The notes below the pieces were generated by a model that searched no databases, was not told the DNA's origin, and worked only from the letters and a program-made list of their open reading frames with translations. A DNA stretch of 64,000 nucleotides, from NCBI RefSeq assembly GCF_002104335.1, contig NZ_CP020867.1:868001-932000 (forward strand), written 5' to 3'. Below are positions 56,829 through 63,532 of the stretch, one piece after another. The translations under genes were made by a program, and so were the position numbers. Positions within the stretch are counted from its first letter, which is position 1, and the number at the start of each line of letters is the position of its first letter. This DNA is from Campylobacter cuniculorum DSM 23162 = LMG 24588. Lineage in GTDB: Bacteria; Campylobacterota; Campylobacteria; Campylobacterales; Campylobacteraceae.

Positions 56829-58748
56829 ATGGCATTGATTGATTTAATAGAAGTTTCGAAAAAATTTGGTGAAAAAATTATCTTAAATGAGGTTAATTTT
56901 AGTGCAAATGAGGGAGAAAAAATCGCCATTATAGGTAAAAATGGGGAAGGAAAATCCACTTTTTTAAAGATACTTTTTAAAAGTTTAAGTCCAGATAGCG
57001 GCGTGGTGTCTTCGCAAAATGGTAAAAGTATGGCGATGCTCTCACAAAATATTGATTTTAATATAAATTTAAGCGTAGGTGAGATGATTAAAAAAGAGCT
57101 TGATGAGATATATTTTGCTTTAAAAGAATATGAACTTTTGCAGGAAAAATTAAACAAAGAACCTGAAAATAAAGATTTATTAAGAGCCATTGATGACATT
57201 ATTAATTGGATTGAAAGTAAGGATGCGTGGAATATTGACGCAAAAATTGAACGTATTTTGAAAGAATTTCAGCTTTTTGATTATAAAGATAGGGCGGTTT
57301 TTTCTTTAAGTGGTGGAGAAATACGTCGCGTGGGTCTTTGTGTGCTTTTATTAAAAAATCCAGATATTTTACTTTTAGATGAACCAAGCAATCATTTAGA
57401 TGTTTATATGACGCATTTTTTAGAAAAATTGCTCAAAAATTCAAAAATGTGTGTGATATTTATCTCGCATGATAGACATTTTATCGATGAAGTTGCAGAT
57501 AAATGCGTGGAGATAGAAGCAGGAAAAGTCAGTATTTTTAAGGGAAATTATGCAAATTATTTAGAAAAAAAGGTGCAAATTTTACAAAATTTAGCCAAGA
57601 GTCATGAGAATTTATTGAAGCAATTAAAAAGTGAAGAAGAATGGCTAAGAAGAGGGGTTAAAGCAAGGCTTAAACGCAATGAAGGACGCAAAGAAAGAAT
57701 TTTTAAAATGCGTGAGCTTGCAAAGAAAAATCCTAAGGACATTAGGAGACTTAAACTTGAGCTTTCAAGAGCAAGTTTAAATTTCAATCAAGAAAAAAGC
57801 ATTAACCGCAAAAAAATGCTTTTTGAGCTTAAAAATATCAGTAAAAGTATAGGAGGAAAGACGCTTTTTAGGGATTTTAGTGCAAGAATTTTACAAGGAG
57901 AAAGAATAGCCATTGTCGGTAAAAATGGTTGTGGAAAATCCACTTTTTTAAAGATACTTTTGGGTGAGCTTTGTTGTGATAGCGGAGAACTTAAAAGAGG
58001 AGAGATAAAAATCGGCTATTTTGACCAAGCAAGAGAGATGATTAATCCGGATAAAAATTTGATTGAAATTTTTTGTCCCAATGGAGGAGATAGGGTTGAA
58101 GTGCGTGGAAAAAATATGCATATTTATGCTTATCTTAAAAATTTTTTATTTCCTAAGGAATTTTTAGATAAACCTGTAAGTGTATTGAGCGGGGGAGAGA
58201 AAAGTCGCCTTGCCTTAGCCTTACTTTTTACGAAAAATTATGATATTTTGATTTTAGATGAGCCTACAAATGACCTTGATATTGCAACGATTAATATTTT
58301 AGAGGAATATTTGCTTTCTTTTGAGGGAGCCATTTTGTTTGTCTCACATGATAGGTATTTTGTGGATAAAATCGCTACAAAACTTTATGCCTTTGAAGAA
58401 AATTCAAAGATTAGCATAGAATATATACCTTATACAGAGTATTTAGAAAATGAAAGAGATTTTAAAGAATTAGAAAATTTTGTTTCAAATTCAGAAAAAA
58501 ATTCTCACTCAAGCAAAGAAAAAAGTTCTAAAAAACTGAGTTATAAAGAAAATGAAATTTTGCAAAAATATCCTGCAAAAATCGAAAAATTAGAGCAAGA
58601 AATTTTAGAATTAAATCACTCTTTATCCAAACCAGAGCTTTATCAAGAAAAGGGGATTAATGCTCTTTATGAAAGACTTAAAGAGGCTCAAAAAGAATTA
58701 GAAATTTTAGAGCAAATGTATTTTTCTGTCTTAGAAAAAAGTATATGA
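56829..58748 (+). CDS. ABC-F family ATPase
   Basis: About 639 residues with two nucleotide-binding domains and no membrane segments. Walker A motifs are GKNGEGKST and GKNGCGKST, signatures are LSGGEIRR and LSGGEKSR, and a charged interdomain linker is present. A C-terminal coiled coil follows. ABC-F proteins (Uup/EttA types) act on the ribosome. ATG 56829 is chosen for its GAGGA site; the open frame to 56817 is weak. Fragments of this gene's 3' end (58717-58750 and 58401-58438) recur in spacers of the downstream BspA array. Confidence 0.93.
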   Translation: MALIDLIEVSKKFGEKIILNEVNFSANEGEKIAIIGKNGEGKSTFLKILFKSLSPDSGVVSSQNGKSMAMLSQNIDFNINLSVGEMIKKELDEIYFALKEYELLQEKLNKEPENKDLLRAIDDIINWIESKDAWNIDAKIERILKEFQLFDYKDRAVFSLSGGEIRRVGLCVLLLKNPDILLLDEPSNHLDVYMTHFLEKLLKNSKMCVIFISHDRHFIDEVADKCVEIEAGKVSIFKGNYANYLEKKVQILQNLAKSHENLLKQLKSEEEWLRRGVKARLKRNEGRKERIFKMRELAKKNPKDIRRLKLELSRASLNFNQEKSINRKKMLFELKNISKSIGGKTLFRDFSARILQGERIAIVGKNGCGKSTFLKILLGELCCDSGELKRGEIKIGYFDQAREMINPDKNLIEIFCPNGGDRVEVRGKNMHIYAYLKNFLFPKEFLDKPVSVLSGGEKSRLALALLFTKNYDILILDEPTNDLDIATINILEEYLLSFEGAILFVSHDRYFVDKIATKLYAFEENSKISIEYIPYTEYLENERDFKELENFVSNSEKNSHSSKEKSSKKLSYKENEILQKYPAKIEKLEQEILELNHSLSKPELYQEKGINALYERLKEAQKELEILEQMYFSVLEKSI

Positions 58749-58775
58749 AATTGTTTTCATTTAACATTGATTTGA

Positions 58776-58781
58776 TATAAT
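58776..58781 (+). promoter_or_regulatory. Promoter -10 box of BspA-like gene 1
   Basis: TATAAT preceded by TTGA, 35 bases upstream of the ATG. The 104 nt from 58751 to 58854 (promoter, leader and signal-peptide start) are identical to those of gene 2 (59450 onward). Confidence 0.65.
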
Positions 58782-58810
58782 CCGCTGAAATTTTAAAATA
58801 AAGGATACAA

Positions 58811-59413
58811 ATGCAAAAGAAAATTTTTACTCTTTTAATGTTTGCTTTGTTTGCGGTTTTTGCGACTGCCCAAGAACACAAATATCATCCACAAACCAAA
58901 ACAGAATTAAAGGCTTTAGTTGAGAATTTATCAATCAATCTTGGTGTAATTGATACGAGCAAAATTACAGATATGAGAGCGTTGTTTGCCGAAACTAAAC
59001 GAAAAGATTTTAGTGGCATAGAAACTTGGGATGTTAGTAATGTTAAAGATATGAGTTGGATGTTTTTAGAAGCAGAATCTTTTAATCAAAATATAAATGC
59101 TTGGAATGTTAGCAATGTTAAAGATATGCGTGGTATGTTTGCAGGTGCAACATCCTTTAATCAGCCTTTAGATAAATGGAATGTCAGTAATGTTGAATAT
59201 ATGCATGGTATGTTTTCAGGTGCAACATCCTTTAATCAACCTTTAGATAAATGGAATGTCAGTAATGTTGAATATATGCTTGGTATGTTTCAATATGCAG
59301 AATCTTTTAATCAAAATATAAATTCTTGGGATATCAGTAATGTTGAATATATGGACGGTATGTTTGAAGGCTCTCCTTTGGAAAAAAATCCACCTCAATG
59401 GTTTAAAAAATAA
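58811..59413 (+). CDS. Secreted BspA/DUF285-type repeat protein 1 (5 repeats)
   Basis: 200 residues. A Sec signal peptide (KKIFTLLMFALFAVFATA) probably cleaves before QEHKYHP; there is no lipobox. A ~45-residue N-terminal domain (YHPQTKTELKALV, KITDMRALF) is followed by five 25-residue repeats and the tail SPLEKNPPQWFKK. The family (DUF285/BspA-type leucine-rich repeat) occurs in Mycoplasma, oral bacteria and protists as surface proteins; here export to the periplasm or surface is predicted, but no outer membrane anchor is seen. The role (adhesion, binding) is not shown. Confidence 0.85.
   Translation: MQKKIFTLLMFALFAVFATAQEHKYHPQTKTELKALVENLSINLGVIDTSKITDMRALFAETKRKDFSGIETWDVSNVKDMSWMFLEAESFNQNINAWNVSNVKDMRGMFAGATSFNQPLDKWNVSNVEYMHGMFSGATSFNQPLDKWNVSNVEYMLGMFQYAESFNQNINSWDISNVEYMDGMFEGSPLEKNPPQWFKK
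58879..59094 (+). repeat. 216-nt tract identical to 60847-61062 (BspA genes 1 and 3)
   Basis: No base differs over 216 nt although the two signal-peptide regions just upstream differ. It covers the N-terminal domain and first repeat, and suggests a recent conversion event. Confidence 0.85.
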
Positions 59414-59474
59414 ATCAAAATTTCTTGGCTTTAATGAGTTAAGGCGAAGTTGTTTTCATTTAACATTGATTTGA

Positions 59475-59480
59475 TATAAT
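59475..59480 (+). promoter_or_regulatory. Promoter -10 box of BspA-like gene 2
   Basis: TATAAT in the same context and at the same distance (35 bases) from ATG as in gene 1. Confidence 0.6.
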
Positions 59481-59509
59481 CCGCTGAAATTTTAAAATAA
59501 AGGATACAA

Positions 59510-60640
59510 ATGCAAAAGAAAATTTTTACTCTTTTAATGTTTGCTTTGTTTGCAGTTTTTGCGACTGCCCAAGAGCACAAATATCATCCACAAACCGAAG
59601 CAGAATTAAAGGCTTTGGTCGAGGATTTGTCAATCAATCTTGGTGCGATTGACACAAGCAAAATCACAGATATGAGTGAGTTGTTTTATGAAACCGAACG
59701 ACAAGATTTTAGCGGTATAGAAACTTGGGATGTCAGCAAGGTTGAAAATATGCGTTGGATGTTTCGTGATGCAAAATCTTTCAATCAAAATATAAATTCT
59801 TGGAATGTTAGTAAGGTTGAAAATATGAGTGATATGTTTCTTGGTGCAACATCCTTTAATCAGCCTTTAGATAAATGGAATGTCAGTCATGTTGAATATA
59901 TGAGTGCTATGTTTTCAGGGGCAAAATCTTTTAATCAAAATATCAATTCTTGGGATGTTAGTAATGTTCTAGATATGAGTGCTATGTTTTCAGAAGCGAA
60001 GTCTTTCAATCAACCTTTAGACAAGTGGGATGTTAGTAATGTTGGAATTATGGAAAGTATGTTTAGTGGAGCAACATCCTTTAATCAACCTTTAGATAAA
60101 TGGAATGTCAGTAATGTTAGAAATATGGAATGTATGTTTTCAATTACAAAATCTTTCAATCAAAATATCAATTCTTGGGATGTCAGTAATGTTAGAAATA
60201 TGAGATATATGTTTGCAAAAGCAATATCCTTTAATCAACCTTTAGATAAATGGAATGTCAGTAATGTTGAAGATATGAGTGATATGTTTTTATTTGCAAA
60301 ATCTTTCAATCAAAATATAAATTCTTGGAATGTTAGTAAGGTTAAAAATATGTATGGTATGTTTTCAGGTGCAACATCCTTTAATCAACCTTTAGATAAA
60401 TGGAATGTCAGTAATGTTGAGAGTATGAGTTATATGTTTTCAGGGGCAGAATCTTTTAATCAAAATATAAATTCTTGGAATGTTAGTAAGGTTGAATTTA
60501 TGAATAATATGTTTTTACTTGCAAAATCTTTTAATCAAAATATCAATTCTTGGGATGTCAGTAAGGTTGGAAGAAATATGAGTTATATGTTTGAAAGCTC
60601 TCCTTTGGAAAAAAATCCACCTCAATGGTTTAAAAAATAA
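59510..60640 (+). CDS. Secreted BspA/DUF285-type repeat protein 2 (12 repeats)
   Basis: 376 residues, the longest of the five. The same signal peptide and N-terminal domain (with SELFYETERQDF) are followed by twelve 25-residue repeats, the last carrying one extra residue (KVGRNM). Repeats alternate irregularly between the two flavours; codons differ between otherwise similar repeats, so the array is old enough to have diverged. The tail SPLEKNPPQWFKK is kept. Presumed surface or periplasmic protein of unknown role. Confidence 0.85.
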   Translation: MQKKIFTLLMFALFAVFATAQEHKYHPQTEAELKALVEDLSINLGAIDTSKITDMSELFYETERQDFSGIETWDVSKVENMRWMFRDAKSFNQNINSWNVSKVENMSDMFLGATSFNQPLDKWNVSHVEYMSAMFSGAKSFNQNINSWDVSNVLDMSAMFSEAKSFNQPLDKWDVSNVGIMESMFSGATSFNQPLDKWNVSNVRNMECMFSITKSFNQNINSWDVSNVRNMRYMFAKAISFNQPLDKWNVSNVEDMSDMFLFAKSFNQNINSWNVSKVKNMYGMFSGATSFNQPLDKWNVSNVESMSYMFSGAESFNQNINSWNVSKVEFMNNMFLLAKSFNQNINSWDVSKVGRNMSYMFESSPLEKNPPQWFKK

Positions 60641-60720
60641 ATCAAAATTTCTCGGCTTTAATGAGTCGCGAGAGCTGTTGTATTTTTCTGTTTTAGAAAA
60701 AAGTATGTGAAATTGTTTCA
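60641..60720 (+). repeat. Duplication scar in the spacer between BspA genes 2 and 3
   Basis: The first part (to about 60677) reads, on the minus strand, the last codons of the small gene at 63214-63426 (QLSRLIKAEKF). Directly after it, 60679-60713 repeats the end of the ABC-F gene (58717-58750) with two substitutions and leads into the shared promoter. It marks the join of a tandem duplication whose unit ran from the ABC-F end to the small gene's end. Confidence 0.85.
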
Positions 60721-60736
60721 TTTAACATTGATTTGA

Positions 60737-60742
60737 TATAAT
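60737..60742 (+). promoter_or_regulatory. Promoter -10 box of BspA-like gene 3
   Basis: TATAAT, 36 bases from ATG; the leader has one extra base (AAAATATAAGG instead of AAAATAAAGG) compared with genes 1, 2 and 5. Confidence 0.6.
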
Positions 60743-60772
60743 CCGCTGAAATTTTAAAATATAAGGATACAA

Positions 60773-61702
60773 ATGCAAAAGAAAATTTTTGCTCTTTTAA
60801 TGTTTGCTTTATTTGCTTTAGTGCTTACTTTGTTTGCAGTTTTTAGCAAATATCATCCACAAACCAAAACAGAATTAAAGGCTTTAGTTGAGAATTTATC
60901 AATCAATCTTGGTGTAATTGATACGAGCAAAATTACAGATATGAGAGCGTTGTTTGCCGAAACTAAACGAAAAGATTTTAGTGGCATAGAAACTTGGGAT
61001 GTTAGTAATGTTAAAGATATGAGTTGGATGTTTTTAGAAGCAGAATCTTTTAATCAAAATATCAATTCTTGGAATGTTAGTAATGTTGAAACTATGGATG
61101 GTATGTTTTCAAAAGCAAGTTCTTTCAATCAACCCTTAGATAAATGGGATGTCAGTCAGGTTGAAACTATGTATGATATGTTTTCACGTGCAACATCTTT
61201 TAATCAAAATATAAATGCTTGGAATGTTAGCAATGTTAAAGATATGAGTGCTATGTTTTCAGGTGCAACATCCTTCAATCAACCCTTAGATAAATGGAAT
61301 GTTAGCAAGGTTAGAAATATGGAATATATGTTTTCAGAAGCAGAATCTTTTAATCAAAATATCAATTCTTGGAATGTTAGTAATGTTAGAAATATGGGAT
61401 GTATGTTTAGAGGTGCAGAATCTTTTAATCAAAATATAAATGCTTGGAATGTTAGCAATGTTAAAGATATGCGTGGTATGTTTGCAGGTGCAGAGTCTTT
61501 CAATCAACCTTTAGATAAATGGAATGTCAGTAATGTTGAATATATGCTTGGTATGTTTCAATATGCAGAATCTTTTAATCAAAATATCAATTCTTGGGAT
61601 GTCAGTAATGTTGAATATACGGATGGTATGTTTGAAAGGTCTCCTTTGAAAAAAAATCCACCTCAATGGTATAAAGAAATCAAAATTTCTTGGACTCAAT
61701 GA
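60773..61702 (+). CDS. Secreted BspA/DUF285-type repeat protein 3 (9 repeats)
   Basis: 309 residues. The signal peptide is altered (ALVLTLFAVFS, then directly KYHPQ), lacking the TAQEH segment, so its cleavage site is less clear. The N-terminal domain and first repeat are nucleotide-identical to gene 1 (216 nt). Nine repeats follow. The usual stop after QWFKK is lost: a change makes QWYKE and the frame runs seven residues further (IKISWTQ) to a new stop. Probably exported, role unknown. Confidence 0.82.
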   Translation: MQKKIFALLMFALFALVLTLFAVFSKYHPQTKTELKALVENLSINLGVIDTSKITDMRALFAETKRKDFSGIETWDVSNVKDMSWMFLEAESFNQNINSWNVSNVETMDGMFSKASSFNQPLDKWDVSQVETMYDMFSRATSFNQNINAWNVSNVKDMSAMFSGATSFNQPLDKWNVSKVRNMEYMFSEAESFNQNINSWNVSNVRNMGCMFRGAESFNQNINAWNVSNVKDMRGMFAGAESFNQPLDKWNVSNVEYMLGMFQYAESFNQNINSWDVSNVEYTDGMFERSPLKKNPPQWYKEIKISWTQ

Positions 61703-61734
61703 GTTAAGAGAGCTGTCTTGTTTATAAATAAAAA

Positions 61735-61772
61735 AATTCAAAGATGAGCATAGAATGCCTATCCTATACAGA
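61735..61772 (+). repeat. Fragment of the ABC-F gene in the spacer before BspA gene 4
   Basis: 38 nt match ABC-F coding positions 58401-58438 with six substitutions. Before it (61682-61728) lies a piece of the small gene's 3' end including GAGAGCTGTCTTG. After it the sequence joins the common leader AAATTTTAAAATAAAGG. The ABC-F end and the shared TATAAT are deleted here. Confidence 0.75.
61765..61770 (+). promoter_or_regulatory. Possible new -10 box of BspA-like gene 4
   Basis: TATACA, derived from ABC-F coding sequence, is 33 bases before ATG 61798, almost where TATAAT sits in the other copies (35). It may have replaced the lost promoter. Inference only. Confidence 0.3.
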
Positions 61773-61797
61773 TAAAATTTTAAAATAAAGGATACAA

Positions 61798-62550
61798 ATG
61801 CAAAAGAAAATTTTTGCTCTTTTAATGTTTGCTTTGTTTGCGGTTTTTGCGACTGCCCAAGAACACAAGTATCATCCACAAACCGAAGCAGAATTAAAAG
61901 CTTTGGTCGAGGATTTGTCAATCAATCTTGGCACAATTGATACGAGCAAAATTACAGATATGAGTGGGTTGTTTTATAGAACCGAACGAAAAGATTTTAG
62001 TGGCATAGAAACTTGGGATGTCAGCAAGGTTGAAAATATGCGTTGGATGTTTTTAGAAGCAGAATCTTTTAATCAAAATATCAATTCTTGGGATGTTAGT
62101 AATGTTAAAGATATGAGTCTTATGTTTTCAAAAGCAAGTTCTTTCAATCAACCTTTAGATAAATGGAATGTCAGTAAGGTTGAAAATATGCATGGTATGT
62201 TTGCAGGTGCATTGTATTTCAATCAACCTTTAGACAAATGGGATGTTAGTAATGTTGAAGATATGAGTAGTATGTTTTTATTTGCAGAATCTTTTAATCA
62301 AAATATAAATTCTTGGAATGTTAGTCAGGTTAGAAATATGGAACATATGTTTTCAGATGCAAAGTCTTTCAATCAACCTTTAGACAAATGGAATGTTAGT
62401 AATGTTGGAAGTATGAAAGGCATGTTTTTCCATGCAGAATCTTTTAATCAAAATATAAATGCTTGGGATGTCAGTAATGTTGAATATACGGATGGTATGT
62501 TTGAAAAGTCTCCTTTGAAAAAAAATCCACCTCAATGGTTTAAAAAATGA
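61798..62550 (+). CDS. Secreted BspA/DUF285-type repeat protein 4 (7 repeats)
   Basis: 250 residues with the standard signal peptide (AVFATA before QEHKYHP). The N-terminal domain carries SGLFYRTERKDF, shared with gene 5. Seven repeats follow, including one with GALYFNQ instead of the usual xATS/xAES junction. It ends in SPLKKNPPQWFKK with TGA as stop. The upstream region is a scar without the shared TATAAT, so expression may differ from the other copies or depend on readthrough from gene 3. Confidence 0.84.
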   Translation: MQKKIFALLMFALFAVFATAQEHKYHPQTEAELKALVEDLSINLGTIDTSKITDMSGLFYRTERKDFSGIETWDVSKVENMRWMFLEAESFNQNINSWDVSNVKDMSLMFSKASSFNQPLDKWNVSKVENMHGMFAGALYFNQPLDKWDVSNVEDMSSMFLFAESFNQNINSWNVSQVRNMEHMFSDAKSFNQPLDKWNVSNVGSMKGMFFHAESFNQNINAWDVSNVEYTDGMFEKSPLKKNPPQWFKK

Positions 62551-62634
62551 CTTAAAAAATGGTATAAAAATAAATCAAAATTTCTCGGCTTTAATGAGTT
62601 AAGGCGAAATTGTTTTCATTTAACATTGATTTGA

Positions 62635-62640
62635 TATAAT
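62635..62640 (+). promoter_or_regulatory. Promoter -10 box of BspA-like gene 5
   Basis: TATAAT in the shared cassette, 35 bases from ATG 62670; the spacer is of the same type as between genes 1 and 2 (AATGAGTTAAGGCGAA junction). Confidence 0.6.
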
Positions 62641-62669
62641 CCGCTGAAATTTTAAAATAAAGGATACAA

Positions 62670-63212
62670 ATGCAAAAGAAAATTTTTGCTCTTTTAATGT
62701 TTGCTTTGTTTGCTTTGTTTGCAGTTTGTGCGATTGCTGAAGAACACAAATATCATCCACAAACCAAAACAGAATTAAAGGCTTTGGTTGAGGATTTATC
62801 AATCAATCTTGGCACAATTGATACGCACAAAATTACAGATATGAGTGGGTTGTTTTATAGAACCGAACGAAAAGATTTTAGTGGCATAGAAACTTGGAAT
62901 GTCAGTAATGTTAAAGATATGCGTGGTATGTTTTCATACGCAAAATCTTTTAATCAAAATATCAATGCTTGGAATGTCAGTCATGTTGAAACTATGCGTG
63001 GTATGTTTTCAAATGCAGAGTCTTTCAATCAGCCTTTAGATAAATGGGATGTCAGTAAGGTTAGAAATATGGAACATATGTTTGAAGGTGCAGAGTCTTT
63101 CAATCAAAATATAAATGCTTGGAATGTTAGTCATATTAAAGATAACAATATGGTTTTTATGTTTAGATTCTCTCCTTTGGAAGAAAATCCACCTCAATGG
63201 TTTAAAAAATAA
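62670..63212 (+). CDS. Secreted BspA/DUF285-type repeat protein 5 (4 repeats)
   Basis: 180 residues, the shortest. The signal peptide has an extra ALF and reads AVCAIA before EEHKYHP, with a Cys that does not form a convincing lipobox. KITDMSGLF is preceded by DTH instead of DTS. Four repeats follow, and the last is irregular (HIKDNNMVFMFRFSPLEENPPQWFKK tail in two pieces). Its 3' end is the only one with the intact small gene beyond it, so it marks the ancestral right edge of the array. Confidence 0.83.
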   Translation: MQKKIFALLMFALFALFAVCAIAEEHKYHPQTKTELKALVEDLSINLGTIDTHKITDMSGLFYRTERKDFSGIETWNVSNVKDMRGMFSYAKSFNQNINAWNVSHVETMRGMFSNAESFNQPLDKWDVSKVRNMEHMFEGAESFNQNINAWNVSHIKDNNMVFMFRFSPLEENPPQWFKK

Positions 63213-63213
63213 A

Positions 63214-63426
63214 TCAAAATTTCTCCGCCTTAATGAGTCGCGAGAGCTGTCTTGCTAATAAACTTGCACTCGCTTCATCTTTAGAGAGCTTTTTAACTTT
63301 TTTGCTGAATTCATAGAGTCTGTTGTCTAAAAAATCTTCATTTGAGGATTTTATTGTTTGCGTTTTAAGATTCTTTGAATTTGTTTTTATTTGATTTTTC
63401 ACTTGATTTTTTTTAAAAAACAACAT
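63214..63426 (-). CDS. Small conserved-looking protein of unknown function
   Basis: 70 residues, charged and Lys-rich, with no signal peptide or membrane segment. The C-terminal half (RLYEFSKKVKKLSKDEASASL to LARQLSRLIKAEKF) looks helical and amphipathic. AGAGGA precedes ATG 63426. The last codons are retained, partly with synonymous changes, in the BspA spacers, which supports it being a real coding sequence before the duplications. No family is recognised. It is divergent from the M48 gene. Confidence 0.6.
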   Translation of the reverse strand: MLFFKKNQVKNQIKTNSKNLKTQTIKSSNEDFLDNRLYEFSKKVKKLSKDEASASLLARQLSRLIKAEKF

Positions 63427-63499
63427 TTTAAAATCCTCTTAGGTATAATTTTAAACAAAAAAGCTTGTTTTGATTAACTATCATATTATTATTTTAAGC

Positions 63500-63505
63500 T
63501 AGAAT
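63500..63505 (+). promoter_or_regulatory. Possible -10 box of the M48 protease gene
   Basis: TAGAAT, 33 bases before ATG 63533, followed by AAAAGG. Weak evidence. Confidence 0.35.
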
Positions 63506-63532
63506 TTCTAAATTTTCAATAAAAGGTAAAAA

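Larger units (their letters stand above)
58741..63241 (+). repeat. Five-gene tandem array of BspA/DUF285-type genes with 75-bp coding repeats
   Basis: Five paralogous genes in one orientation occupy about 4.5 kb, each built from a signal peptide, a short N-terminal domain and a run of 25-residue repeats of the type FNQxLDKWDVSNVxxMxxMF. Repeat counts are 5, 12, 9, 7 and 4. Two repeat flavours, FNQNINSW and FNQPLDKW, alternate irregularly. The spacers carry duplicated pieces of the flanking genes. Confidence 0.9.

Noticed and set aside
60515-62802. Minus-strand open frames inside the BspA array (60515-60721, 61511-61921, 62620-62802)
   Set aside because: They are antisense readings of the repeats and of the shared leader, without ribosome-binding sites.
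58988-63100. Regular 75-bp repeats that could suggest a CRISPR or minisatellite
   Set aside because: The repeats are in frame, codon-structured and encode DUF285 units; no constant-repeat/unique-spacer pattern is present.
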